Part shown: positions 35,324 to 46,620 of the stretch, piece by piece
Layout: each line of letters opens with the position of its first letter
Position numbering within the stretch: position 1 is the first letter of the stretch
Source of the DNA: Annona cherimola
Taxonomy: Eukaryota; Streptophyta; Magnoliopsida; Magnoliales; Annonaceae
Length of the DNA: 64,000 bases
Assembly (NCBI GenBank): GCA_030490835.1
Contig: CM059971.1
Location: 103,978,095 to 104,042,094, forward strand
Direction of reading: 5' to 3'
Position numbers and translations under genes: made by a program
The notes under the pieces: model-generated
What the model was told of the DNA's origin: nothing
What the model saw: only the letters and a program-made list of their open reading frames with translations
Database searches by the model: none

Positions 35324-38300
35324 ATGGGTGTCTTGAAAGAATCGTGGTGTTTCTGCTCTGGAGGAGGGCGGTCGGAGAGGATGAAAGGCGGCATCTTTAG
35401 CAGCAAGGGCCCCGCCATGGCCACCGTCTCTGGCGGCACTGGCTTCTTGATCCACAGAAACCTACTCCTCACCACCCACGTCAACCTCCCGTCCGTCGCC
35501 GCTGCTGAGGCCGCCCATGTACGCCTGCACGATCGCATTGCTTCTCGCCTCGTTCCGCACAGGTGCTTGATCTGCCAACTCCTCTTATTTCCTTTTTCTT
35601 TTCTGCCAGATCTGATACAATGGGTGCTGCCCTTGCTGTCGGTTTTCACTTTTTTCTGCTTTCGTGCTTACTTGAGTTGGTTCCTTGTTAGAAATTTGGA
35701 GAGAGAGAATCACATGTTTTGGATCTCAGTTTCCTGAACAGCGTTAATACTTTATTTTTCATTAATCTTTTCTTCTTGGGATTTTTATTGGGTTTTGTTC
35801 AATAAATTCGATAATTCATTATTAGAGTTTCATTTCTTGCAATTAATGCATGTGTCGTTGGCGAGTCTCAGTCTCACCATATGACGGACTCATTGTAACG
35901 AAACGGCATTGCCCCTTTTTTTTTTCATTAGTTGGATTTCAATACTCTTGTGGCTCCTTTTAGTGATAGCGGGCATTGGATATGTGATAGACGCTGCAAA
36001 TTCCCTGATGTATGTGCTTTTGACCTGCAAATATTGGGCGTCAACAACCACTTGACTGGTGCCTCATCTGATTGTTTGCGTCATGCATGAACTGCAAGGT
36101 TTTCAGGTTATATCCTTGTCTACTTGGATGCTCACTATATAAGACCAGTCAGTTGGTCCTACTGGTATTGCCGGTTGCAAAAAGAAGTTTGCTTGTCAAA
36201 GATAATTTAGTTCCTCCACGATGATCTACAACACGTTCAGATACCTTCCCTGTCTCAAGTCAGAAAATAATTGTTTTTTTAACACTATACAACAATTGTT
36301 TTTAAGGCTTTTTTATTAGGTTAGGTGGATGTTAGGTGCATCTGTTCCAGTATTATTATCCCTTTGTGGGTATGTGGTTGTGAGTTAGGAGAGGATAGGA
36401 GAAATTTAAGTACTTTTTTGTTTGGTGTTGAGCCCATAATCTGGACCTACATGTCTTCATGTAATTCCCTTAACACCTACCAATAATCTGGGATAGATTG
36501 AATAATACCACGCATATGTGAATGAGGATTACATGCACTTTTCAGTATCATTCTGTTGGCTTTCACGACATGGTTAAACCAATCTATTTGGCTTGTATGT
36601 GGACTGAGTATTGAATTGGTGATGTAGTTGGCATTTGACTAATTGTAATTCCATACAAAGCATAGTGGTTTAGTAAGTATTAAGAGTTAGAGAATCATGG
36701 ACAAGGTTATGGGAGCCAAGTCTTATGCCGCGGGTCATAATGGTTCTATGTTTTTATAAAAATATGGGTTTTTCCCAAGTATACTCACTATGTTTAACCA
36801 TAATCTCAAATATAGCAACTAGTTAATCTCATAGATACTCAATCCGTGAGTTAACGCTATTAGTTAATATGCCTATTAAATTTTGAACATAGAGTGTGTT
36901 TGAGAAGTGATAAAACTTTTGGATGATAAATTTTTGGTGTCAAAGTTTTTGAATGGGAAAAAATAATGAGATATGATAAGTTTAATAATAAAAAGTAAAA
37001 ATAATAAAGTTAAAATAGATAGATTAATTATATAGTTGGTTGTGTAGAAATAATTGAAAGGTAGGGTAGTTGTATATGAAGATGTGAAAAATGATTAAAA
37101 AATAAGATAGTTATGAAGAGCAAAAAATTTTAGATTGAAAAGTTTTGGTGTTAAACAAACATGCCTATAATTGAAAAATTGGATGTCATATCACCAATGT
37201 GCTAATTATTGCATATGAGCTCTAAATTCGGAGAGCCCTAATTTCATTTTCTTTCTATTTTATTTCATCTTTTATTATTTTATGACGGTATTTCAGGTAT
37301 TTATGAAAATTTCACTATGGTTTTTTTTTAATGGAATGAGCGTTTTTGGAATTAATTGCAAACATAGCTAGTATATCTGGGATTTTGAAGACGCAGTGGG
37401 TATTTGGGATTAGAGTTAAACGTAGTGGGTATATTTGGTAAAAGCCTTAAAAATATCTTCTATATGGGTTTGCATGAAAGTGTCACATAACCTCAGGTTT
37501 GAAGAGGAGGATCTGCTTGATCCATTTGTTCAGTACAATAGTCTTTAATCTATGATGAATGGGTTGTCCCAAAGTGTTTAGATTTTTTTTAGATGCCATA
37601 TTATAATCAATCCATCAGTTACATGTGTGTTTATAATGGAATTCATGATTGTTGGAAACTTAATCATACTGTAGGGAGTGAATCTCCAGGGAGCATATGC
37701 ATTGAACATTGTAATTGATAGGAAATAGTTATATCATAGTCTCACATATTCAATCCATTAGTTGATTCCACCAGCAGGATTCAGTGATCACCTTCTAGGG
37801 AAGGAATGTTCAATTGTTCATCTGATGCCATTGACTGCTGGACTGTGGGTTACTAATTGAATTAACTTTTAGAAATGAGGAGAAGGTCTACTTTTTTGCA
37901 ACAGCGAGAAATTTTTAAACTGTTACAACTGTCGGTTATTTTATTTACTAGGACTAGAGAGAGTATTTTATTTACTAAGACTAGAGAGAGTACATTCAAA
38001 TTGTGAGAATCTGCCAACAAGGCCTCGTGAATTTTGCACTATTTCTAAACATGTAGGTGTGTCGTATGTGGTAGAAACACATGGTGTGCCTTTACCATTC
38101 AGATTACAGCAAAGAGGGAGGACTGGAGGGCGGGTTGGATATGTGAGGTTCACTCAATCACAAATGAAAAGTACATAATGCTATATCTTGTGTGATGATA
38201 AGACATTCCACTTGATCTCTCTTACTGGCAACAATTGAGGATGAAATGAGATAGATATATTAGTTCTGACTGTAAGTACCATCTAGGCAGTGTAAAAAGA

Positions 38301-40070
38301 TTTAGTCTTATCAACTGTCATTCTGTACCTGGATCATGCAGGTTAGAAACTGGGAAAATCTTGTTATAATCAAGGTTGGAGTTCAATGGTCGATAAGTTT
38401 TTTACTAAATTACCAATCTGAGTGGTGCTTTTATTTTTTCAGCCATGAAATATTTCTCCTGTTCACAAAGAAACAATGCATAGTTGTCATATGACTTGGA
38501 TGACGATGACGATGATGGTTTTGAAGGTGACAAGAAATATTATGGTTGTCACTCTAGCTACACAAACTATTTTGACTATACTGTGCAAACTTGAGTTGTC
38601 ATTTGCTAATCTGTAGAGGATTTTAGTTATGATGATTTTTTTCATTGCTCTCTCATTTGCAGGTTTTTTATTACAAGTTCTGTTCTTGATCTAACAATAG
38701 TGGGGCTTGATACCATGGATGCTGACTCAACATCCCAGGGACAGCAGCCTCATTACTTGAAGACCTGCTCCAATCCTGGTCTAGATTTAGGAAATGTAGT
38801 CTATCTTTTGGGCCACACAGAGAAAAAAGATCTAATGGTTGGTGAGGGGAAGGTGGTGATAGCAACTGATAACCTTATTAAATTATCAACTGATGGAGTT
38901 ACTTGGAGCCCTGGATCAGCTGGTTTTGATGCTCATGGAAATCTTGCCTTCATGGTCTGTGATCCCATGAAGCTAGCTTCTTCCCCCATGGCGAAATCTT
39001 CTTCCACCTCTTCATCATCATCTTCATCATGGAAAAAGGATCTTCATATGCAGTTTGGTATCCCCATTCCCATAATCTGTGATTGGTTGAACCAGCACTG
39101 GGAGGGCAGCTTGGATGAGCTTAGTAAGCCCAAATTACCACTTATGCGGTTGATGTCTGCAGGTCAGAAGAGTGACCATTCCAGTGCCTCCTTTACTATG
39201 CGCCGTGTTTTCAAGTCAGCAGAGGGAGAAGTTGATGATAATTCATCATCATCACAGATCAACTCAAGAACTTGGAATCAGGTATCAAGCTGTAATGCTA
39301 TGGCAAATGTTTGCCAAGAGGACAACCCACCTGCTGATTTCCGTTCTTCAACTCATGAGCAGGGAATTCCAACACCTGAGATATATGAATCTCCAAGGTT
39401 GACAGCAGGCCTAGTTCACAGAAAGGAAAATGCCCAATACCAGCTTCTTGATATTAACTTCCCTCCCAAGGTCCCCAGGGCTACCACTCTTCCATTGGCC
39501 ATCAAGCAACTGCTACCAAGCTTGGATGCATATGCCATTGAGACAACAAAATTACAGATTCCATCACAAGATGATCCATCAGTGTCAGGAAAACCCTTTC
39601 GAGATGCCAATATTGTAGTTGACGAAGCAATTGCAGATGATCATAGTGAGGTCCAGTCATGTTCATCCCCATTAGGGGCTTCAGAGTCCAACAGATTAGA
39701 AGAGTTCCAAGCCGATTATGGCAGTGAGGTAGAGACCATGTATTCAGCTGAGACGATGGAGAGCAGGAACTACCCTAGTCCCAAAGAGGGCAGGTTTCAG
39801 CCAGTTGGAAGGAGCCAGAGCTGTGTCAATTACAATCGTAGGGGTGCCACTCAAAGAAATGACACAGCACGGATGTGCACATTGGAGAAGCAGCATCGCC
39901 TGATTCAGGAAAGGAAAATGTTGTCACAGACAGCGGTGTCCCAGAGAACGAGAAGCCACGACTATTTCAGTCCAACGGTCTCTTCAATTATGAAGAAGAG
40001 AAACAGTTCAGAGCAGCAGCTGCCAAGACCGCGGCAAAGTTCTGCCCATCTTTCTCCCAGATGGATTTGA
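35324..40070 (+). CDS. Trypsin-like (chymotrypsin-fold) protein, two exons, 548 aa
   Basis: Exon 1 is 35324-35562, the intron 35563-38662 (GTGCTT...TTGCAG), and exon 2 38663-40070. The join restores an Arg codon and gives 548 aa. The N-terminal 180 residues read as a compact PA-clan serine protease core. The pattern is GTGFLIHRNLLLTTHVNL with His52, LDLTIVGLD with Asp89, and SPGSAGFD-x-x-G-N-L with Ser165, in the order and spacing of a His/Asp/Ser triad. The Ser motif is GSAG rather than GDSGG, as seen in several plant 'trypsin family' proteins of unknown substrate. The remaining two thirds is low-complexity, Ser-rich and probably disordered, with a basic end (SPTVSSIMKKRNSSEQ). No signal peptide is visible. 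I do not recognise a named gene, and activity is not proven. The ATG follows a (GA)n tract in the 5' UTR. Confidence 0.82.
36766..37447. mobile_element. Mutator-like element in the intron of the trypsin-like gene, with a nested MITE
   Basis: Left TIR GGGTTTTTCCCAAGTATACT; right TIR ends GTGGGTATATTTGGTAAAAG. The direct repeat TAAAAATAT is exact at 36757-36765 and 37448-37456. The TIRs belong to the same family as the element at 34026-35008. A copy of the GGTGTGTTTGG MITE (about 36893-37168) lies between the TIRs and so was inserted after the Mutator-like element. Confidence 0.8.
36893..37168 (-). mobile_element. GGTGTGTTTGG-family MITE nested in a Mutator-like element
   Basis: Starts GAGTGTGTTTGAGAAGTG and ends GTTAAACAAACATGCC. 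Family blocks in reverse orientation between the two TIRs of the 36766-37447 element, inside the trypsin-like gene intron. Confidence 0.75.
37938..37991. repeat. 27-bp tandem duplication in the trypsin-like gene intron
   Basis: ATTTTATTTACTAGGACTAG and ATTTTATTTACTAAGACTAG follow each other directly. Confidence 0.85.
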
Positions 40071-40759
40071 TTAATTTCCTTATTGATTAAATTGCTTTAG
40101 AAGGTTCACTGATCAAGTTGCAGTATTGCGCATCAAAGAGGTGAAAAAATTTGTGGCATATTGCACTTTTGTTTAAGAACCATATGGGAGGGACTCACCT
40201 TTCAGTGACCTTGGCCGCTCATTTTGGGGAAAACCTTAACATTCTTAGATACTCATGCCTGTATTGGCAGCATTCTACCCAGTAGTTCTCATGTTAGTGA
40301 AGAAGATTGTTATAGTCTTTTATCTTCGGATAGAAGACAGGCTGTTGAGGGAATGATCCTTTTCACGATGATACCTAACTTCGTATAGAATGGGTAGACT
40401 GTGAAAAGGCCTTCCCTTGCTGGCGAAGGTAGAGATGATGGGAAAAAGAAAATGTCGTTGTTCTCAACCATGGGATGTAGTATATTTCCTCCATTTTGTT
40501 ATTTTATGTGCAGAATCCTTTGGAATAAGTAAATCCAGCCAAATGGTTGCTTTGTTTTTGAGAGATTTTGTTATTGCTTTTATGATTTCCTGTTGAATTT
40601 CATTGTCTTATGAAAGAGTAGGGTTAAGATCCCACCATGATTAGTCTCAGAGTGTGCCCAATTCCAGATTTCAGGTAGACTACCTCATCATCAGCTGTTT
40701 GGAAACAAAGCTCATGGTAGCTTTTGTTCTGTAGTGTTTTCCACACCCACCGCCCGCCC

Positions 40760-40780
40760 CCCCTCTCTCTCTCTCTCTGT
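40760..40780. repeat. CT microsatellite downstream of the trypsin-like gene
   Basis: CCCCCC then about nine CT units, about 690 bp after the stop codon. Confidence 0.8.
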
Positions 40781-41036
40781 TGTGCGTGTTTGTCTGTTTG
40801 TTTACTTGTTTTGAGGTCGTGGAATCCATTGAAACTCATTGCCTGCAATTTTCAAGGATGCAAGGATGAAAAATTTCACTTCAATCTTTACATTGGTTTT
40901 GCCCCACGTGCTGCTTTATTTTCTGCTTGCACCAGTCTAATCTGGACTGCAGTTGTTTTTCCTGTCAGCATAAAACTATTTTTTACAGGTCCATCTCGGA
41001 ACATCTATAGGTTAAAAAAATAAAAAATAAAAAGCT

Positions 41037-41272
41037 AACTTCTTACCACATACCTTTTGATACCATTTGAAAATTTCTCTATCTAGCTTTCTTATTTTTT
41101 ATTATTAACTCCACATTTCAATCATCTTTTCAGATTTTCTGGTATAATTATCTCATTGTTTTAACTTTATTCCATTTGCACCAAATCATTATCGCCATCA
41201 TATCACTTAACTCTCTACTTTTTAAAAGTTTTTTCGTTCCCAATTTATTTTTGTATCTTTCCTAACAGAGAT
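41037..41272 (+). mobile_element. Diverged GGTGTGTTTGG-family MITE
   Basis: Forward orientation, with degenerate blocks (TTTTAACTTTATTCCATTT, ATCATATCACTTAACTC). Lies about 1 kb after the stop of the trypsin-like gene. Confidence 0.5.
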
Positions 41273-42196
41273 CATTTTACAATACATGTAAACTTGATTC
41301 ATGCATATATTTTTTGCAATGATTTTTATTTAATATATAAAAATTATTCAAAGCAAGATGTATAATTTATATGTAACAAAATGTCCTTAGTAAGGGTTCA
41401 AACCAAGCATTTTCACTTTAAAGCAAAGTGGGAAATGTTTGCACGGAATTGTTAACCTTTTCCAAAACATTTGGCTTTTTTTTTTTAAAAAAAAAAGAAA
41501 TCATTGTAGAATCCAGAGCCATTAGTTTTCTGTATCTCTTTTTCCCTCTTTTTATTTACTGTGATATCTTCAGAATACGTCAGACAAGTTTCCAATCACT
41601 AACTGAACAAATAATGGCTAGGACAATAAGTGAATTAACTTTCTATTAATGCCTTTATAGGACCTAAATTAACAATTTCAATTCAATGTCACCACAATTA
41701 GGATGAAAATCTCTGCAAGTGAAAATGAACGTCTTTATTTACACGTATTTTAAACGCCTAAAGAAATGATACGCGAGCCCCACACGTGTCAAATGCTATA
41801 GGCAATAAGCATGGTACCGCTCAGGTGGTCCACATGGCATATAAATGTCCTCAGAATGTCTACATTCGTGCAATAATAATCATATAGCATCAAGCAGGTG
41901 GTCCACATGGCACAAGCCAATGCCCAAAATTGTCCCTAAAATGTCCGTCGCCATGAGCTCATAGGCTAAAAAAAGCTTTGAAACAATAGGCACAGACCAC
42001 ATTTTTAAAACATGCATTTAGCATTTTAGCAACGACGGTCCAGCCGATGAAAGACCCCCATAAGTTCATGAGTAGGCCGTGTCAGCGGCATATGTATAAT
42101 AGCTAATGCGGTGCCAGCATAACTTTCCCAAATAGAGAGGAGAAAATCCCAACCTCAACAAAACTGCAGCCACTCCAGAAATTGTCATCTACTGTT

Positions 42197-45100
42197 TTAG
42201 ATGGGAGAGAAGAGGAGGGTTGCAACCCAAATCAAAGACAAGGCAATGAGATTGACTGAAATAATAGGAGCCGCCCTGGATTCGTCTGAGTTGGTGTCTG
42301 TGGGACCCAAAGGGTTGAACCCGCCGCCACTACCATTTCCCCCAACACTTCCACCACCGAAGGCAGGTGTGTAAGTGCCTGGGGTGTTTGTGGTCGTCGT
42401 CGGCGTCGCCGTTGTTGTTGGACTATTAGTACCAGTACCAGTCGTTGGTGTCCCCGAAGGGACTGCTCCTGCAGTGCTGCACCATCGAGTAAAGAAATTC
42501 AACACATTAGAATTTTTCGGCCCATCCACGCAATAGCTCGCATTACAGAGATTACGAAGTGATTAACAAAAAAATCTATACTAATTGTTGTCCATCAGAT
42601 TAGAAGACAGTTTGCAAGAGCTGCCCATCCAACAAAATGTTGAAATCTAATTGGTGACTAGTGGCAATATTACTACCAAAATGAGGAAGAGCACATACAC
42701 ACTAGTCTGGGTGCACCATGTTTATCGATCATATAAAACTTGAAGAACGAGCAGAGTTGGATTCTCAACAAGAAAGGACTCAACTCCGAGGATTCAAGGG
42801 GACAAAATGCTTGGTATGTTATACGTCCGAGAAATATACTAAACAAATGAGCCGTTCAAAAAGGAATAAAAAAATAAGACAACATTCGACTATCTGTAAA
42901 GATGTTGAAAGATGGAATCTAGCTTCTGTTCTTTCCCATAGAAAAAGAAAAATAACCTTGAGTAGATGGTTAGGATTTGTTACGTTGAAAAGGATATGGC
43001 TGTGACAAGATGACTAAATGTCCTGATCTCGTACAAAGATAGCAACAACTGGACCGTGCAAGATGCAAACACCAGCCTATGATTTGGATGAGCGTGTTTG
43101 GAATACAAAATAAAAAGCGCAAAAGCAAGAAGCTGAGCACTTCAACATGTCGGCTTTCTTTTGCAAGCAGCCCCACCATCTACAACAGCAATGTCATTGG
43201 CAAAGCATTAAAAGAAAAAGAAAAAAGAAAAGGTACAAAAACATTCTTAGAAAAGCAAAGTGGTTTATGAACTCCGGATTCAGAGAGCATGAAGTGTGGA
43301 TGATTTAACCCAAGAAAAATTTCAAGTTTGTAGATCCATTGATTTGTCAAACACTAACATTTATTGGGAAACAAAGTCCCATATAGAGAAAATTTATAAA
43401 CTAAAATAGTGTGATAAGACAAATGCCATCAGCCAATCGAGTTGTTGAAGGAAATTCATAGCCTATTTTCCATATTTTAACCTATCAAGAGAATTTTACA
43501 ATTAGGATGGTTTGATCTTACATTTATCGTTATCAAATGTACGGATTCTACATTCATGAGTAGGAAGCATCAAAGCTTTAAGATATAAGATCAAACTCAT
43601 TTTGTCAAAAGCTGACAAGGGAGACAGGGACACAAGGGTATAAAAAGAGGAGAATAATGCTTCAGGCTGTTTCTGGCTAGATATTGGCTATTATTCTGAT
43701 GATGGAGACAGATCTAAGAAGATTGCATGGCTAAAGCTTCCCGATTAGGTTAGAGGGTAGGACCAATTTCAAAATGCTATAGAATTTTGCAGGCCATTTT
43801 CCCTCACACGAGGACTCAGACATAGGAGACAAGCGGTGAGTCCCTTGAAGTCCACAGGAATGGAAAATAAAGATGATGCATAACAGTGTTTTCAGAACCC
43901 ATAGTGATAGGATTGGATTAGCTAAGAGTAGTCCATCAGACAATACTCCATCCAATGCAAATATGACGCAGTAACAAAATAGCAGTGTTCGGGAAAAACA
44001 AATTTTTTTTTTTTTCCTGAAGTGGTAAGATAATTATTTAAACGATCAAAATATCCATCTTTACTATTTCTCTTTTGGGGCCCGAATTTTAAAGAACCAC
44101 GTTCGACGCGGGGCTGTCCCAGTGGTTTTTTTATATTTTTATATTTTTAATTTAGACAACTTGTCATAGAAATCAATAGGTATATATTAAATAAAGATGT
44201 TAAATATACTTATATTAACAATTTGAAAAAAAAAATTTGAAAAAAATAAAATAAAAATTGGCTGCATGCTCCCGGCGCATGAGATAAGGATCCGATTCAA
44301 AACCCACACCAAACCTAACAGCCACACTGTCACAGACCACCTGAGAATGTATTTCCTGATAGAAAGTATAAATACACACGCGGGCATCAACGAGGCGTAC
44401 AAAAGTAAAAACAAAAGCGCACACACACGAGTGCGACTGCTACCTTGTGGAGGACTCCGCCTCACACACCCTCCATGCCATGCACACAGCTTGGCACTCG
44501 TTTATTAGTCATAAGTGAAGTTATGGGCTGGTATATCAACAGGTTGGGGGTACATTTTACAATTTTCTTCAAGCCTCCCATCGCCGCCCTCAGTTCCCAA
44601 AAGATCAAAAATAAAAGAAATATTTTTCTAAAAAGATATTGCTCCTATTTTCTTTCTACTAATTGGTCTACTTCATAGTCTAGCTAGGCTTATTTAGGAA
44701 GACTCTATTTATATTGTATTATTATTATTATTATTATTTTGAAAATATTATTATTATTACTACTACTATTAATCTGTTTGCTCCCTCTGAATATCATGCA
44801 GCTGAATCGAGAACATGTAAATTTTTCTTTCCATTTTTTGTTCATTTTTTTTAATTGGTATATTTTACATGAGACATTCTTACAAATCTGGAGACACTCG
44901 GCTCGCCTGAAGAAATTCGGAGACACAGCCCCGCCGAAGAATAAGGAAGATACAACTTCCAACAACCGAACAGAAGATCACAGCTCCTACTATCAATTTT
45001 TCACTACTGGCCAAAATCCTGTATGTGGGATTCCAACCGCACACTCCAGCGCTTGCACAGCTCTATCAGGCCTGCGGTGACCAACCGAGCACGGCTCGAT

Positions 45101-45764
45101 TGGTTATTTTTTGTTCATATTAAAGTTGCATCCTTGTTTAATTATGTGTATTAAAATTAGTTAAAAGAGATCGAAGAATGATACAGATGTAGATAGACAT
45201 ACCTTGCAGATGATGGGTAGACACAAGATCCATAACCTACACGAGCCAACATTACATCCGAAAAAGAGAAAAAGAAAAATTAAAAAGGTGGCATTTTAAT
45301 TAATGATTCATGAGAAATGAAATAAATATATTAATGGGAAGAAAGCAAAGTGAAGGAGGAGAAGGCGTGACATGTTGGAATTGCATACTTGGGTCAGTAG
45401 AAGCGACGGCAGCAGTGTCAGCAAAGTCACAAGAGCCAGGTGCCATTCCCTTCCTCTGGTAGAAGCTGTTGAAGGCGTAAGAAGCGTGAGCCTCGATGGT
45501 GTTGGGAAGATAGCAGAGGCCATCCACTTGTATGGGCGTGCAGTCCGCTCCAGCTCCGCATGCGTAGTCCAGTGCTGTCTGCAGCTGCTGCTGGCTTACA
45601 TGGCTCCGGGCCACGCACCAGCTCGCCGCGCTCGCACCTGGAACAAACGGCAGCAGGCTTGTAGACACCAGCACAAGTACTACCAACTCTAAGACTGCCA
45701 ATAACCAGGAAGAGGAAGAGGAAGAGGAAGAAGAAGAAGAAGAAGAAGAAGAAGAAGGCGCCAT
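42197..45764 (-). CDS. X8-domain GPI-anchored protein, plasmodesmata callose-binding (PDCB) type
   Basis: Exons on the minus strand: 45764-45389, 45236-45203 (34 nt) and 42476-42197. Introns are GT-AG, and the total is 690 nt, 229 aa. Residues 4-19 are a run of 16 Ser, followed by a hydrophobic signal peptide that probably ends near ASA at 45-47. The X8 (CBM43) domain occupies about residues 48-136: WCVA at the start, six Cys (50, 69, 75, 84, 112, 130) and the closing DPSYGSCVYPSSA. The micro-exon codes for exactly this last block, a gene structure known from X8 proteins. A Thr/Ser/Gly/Pro-rich linker follows, then a hydrophobic C-terminus (SVNLIALSLIWVATLLF) typical of GPI attachment. The family binds beta-1,3-glucan (callose) in walls at plasmodesmal necks. 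Which PDCB/PDCB-like member this is cannot be told from here. Confidence 0.9.
44105..44290. mobile_element. Palindromic core MITE fragment with other ends
   Basis: Core ATGTTAAATATACTTATATT, flanked by GGGGCTGTCCCAGTGG and CTGCATGCTCCCGG, which are unlike the GTGCACC ends. In intron 2 of the X8 gene. Confidence 0.45.
44846..45105 (-). mobile_element. SINE of the same family, minus strand, in intron 2 of the X8 gene
   Basis: Read on the minus strand, the head AACCAATCGAGCCGTGCTCG and the 3' part (GTTGGAAG...TCTTCCT...GTGTCTCC...TTGTAAGAATGTCTCA) match the SINE at 9300-9601. The copy is flanked by ATTTTTTGTTCAT at 44833-44845 and 45106-45118. It inserted antisense to the Soloist direction and in the sense of the X8 gene. 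Confidence 0.82.
45716..45757. repeat. GAA/TTC triplet run coding for the poly-Ser tract
   Basis: A GAA-rich triplet run (TCT/TCC-type Ser codons on the minus strand) encodes the Ser stretch just after the start of the X8 protein. Its length is likely to vary between individuals. An upstream A tract at 45811-45832 lies in the 5' leader. Confidence 0.8.
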
Positions 45765-46217
45765 GATCTGGATGGTGGGCTACTAGAAAAGAAAGAAAAA
45801 TTCAAAGAAGGAAAAAAAAAAAAAAAAAAAAAACAAAGGGAAAGGGAAAGGTGGCTGATATAGAAAATGAGAAAAAAATAATAATAATAAGTATCGGGGA
45901 AGCAAGAGGCGAATATGAATACATACGATGAAGGCCGAGGGCGGGTGGCAAAAAGGCAGCAGCGCCCGCCTGCACCAGTAGCAGCGCATCGGGCGACTAC
46001 TCGCGTATTGAGCCACTGACATGAGCTAAGTAGAAAACAGCCAGCTGGCCAACTGCATCAGCTGTGGCAGTCCAGTGTGGGACCCACCTACTAAATAGAT
46101 GGGCCTGCGCCCGTGGGTTGAAATTTGAATTGAGAGGGTCTTTTTCTTTTATGGTATGCACTTACAGTTATCTCAGCTATTGTTACAATCATCTTTAAAA
46201 CATTCTTACTAATTTTC

Positions 46218-46620
46218 GTAGGAGTGATCCTGTAAGTCCGAACTAAATAAATGTCTCACCTAGCCTATCTTAAAAAACCTATTTACAATAATTTTTTTAA
46301 TTTTTTTCTTCATGCACTTGTTTATCTAAGTGTATTTAACATACAGACCAAGTTTTACCATTTTGGAATATGTTTATCTTTTTTTTTTGAGATTTTTAAA
46401 CATCTATGTATATATGTATTTAAAATACTCTTATTTTTAAAAAATTTAAAAAATATATAAACATATCAAAAAATGGTAAAACTTGGTCTATATGTTAAAT
46501 ACGCTTAGATAAACAAGTACACCAAGAAAAAAGTAAAAAAAAAAAAGTTGTTTTAAATAGGATTTTTGATGTGGGCGATGTGAGACATTTACTTAAACCG
46601 GGCTAATAAGATCACTCCTC
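46218..46620. mobile_element. Palindromic core MITE with AGGAGTGATC ends
   Basis: Left end AGGAGTGATCCTGTAAGTCC and right end GGGCTAATAAGATCACTCCT are inverted. Core copies ATCTAAGTGTATTTAACATA and ATGTTAAATACGCTTAGATA lie symmetrically around about 46,420. Confidence 0.75.

Larger units (their letters stand above)
42477..45202 (-). other. 2.7-kb second intron of the X8 gene, with transposon insertions
   Basis: This intron separates the 34-nt micro-exon from the linker/GPI exon. It contains a SINE (44846-45105), an ATT microsatellite (about 44,717-44,765) and a palindromic MITE core (44.1-44.3 kb). No coding sequence was seen in it. Confidence 0.7.

Noticed and set aside
45783..46022. 79-aa hydrophobic ORF upstream of the X8 gene
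   Set aside because: Lies in the leader/promoter and includes a poly-Phe stretch from an A tract.
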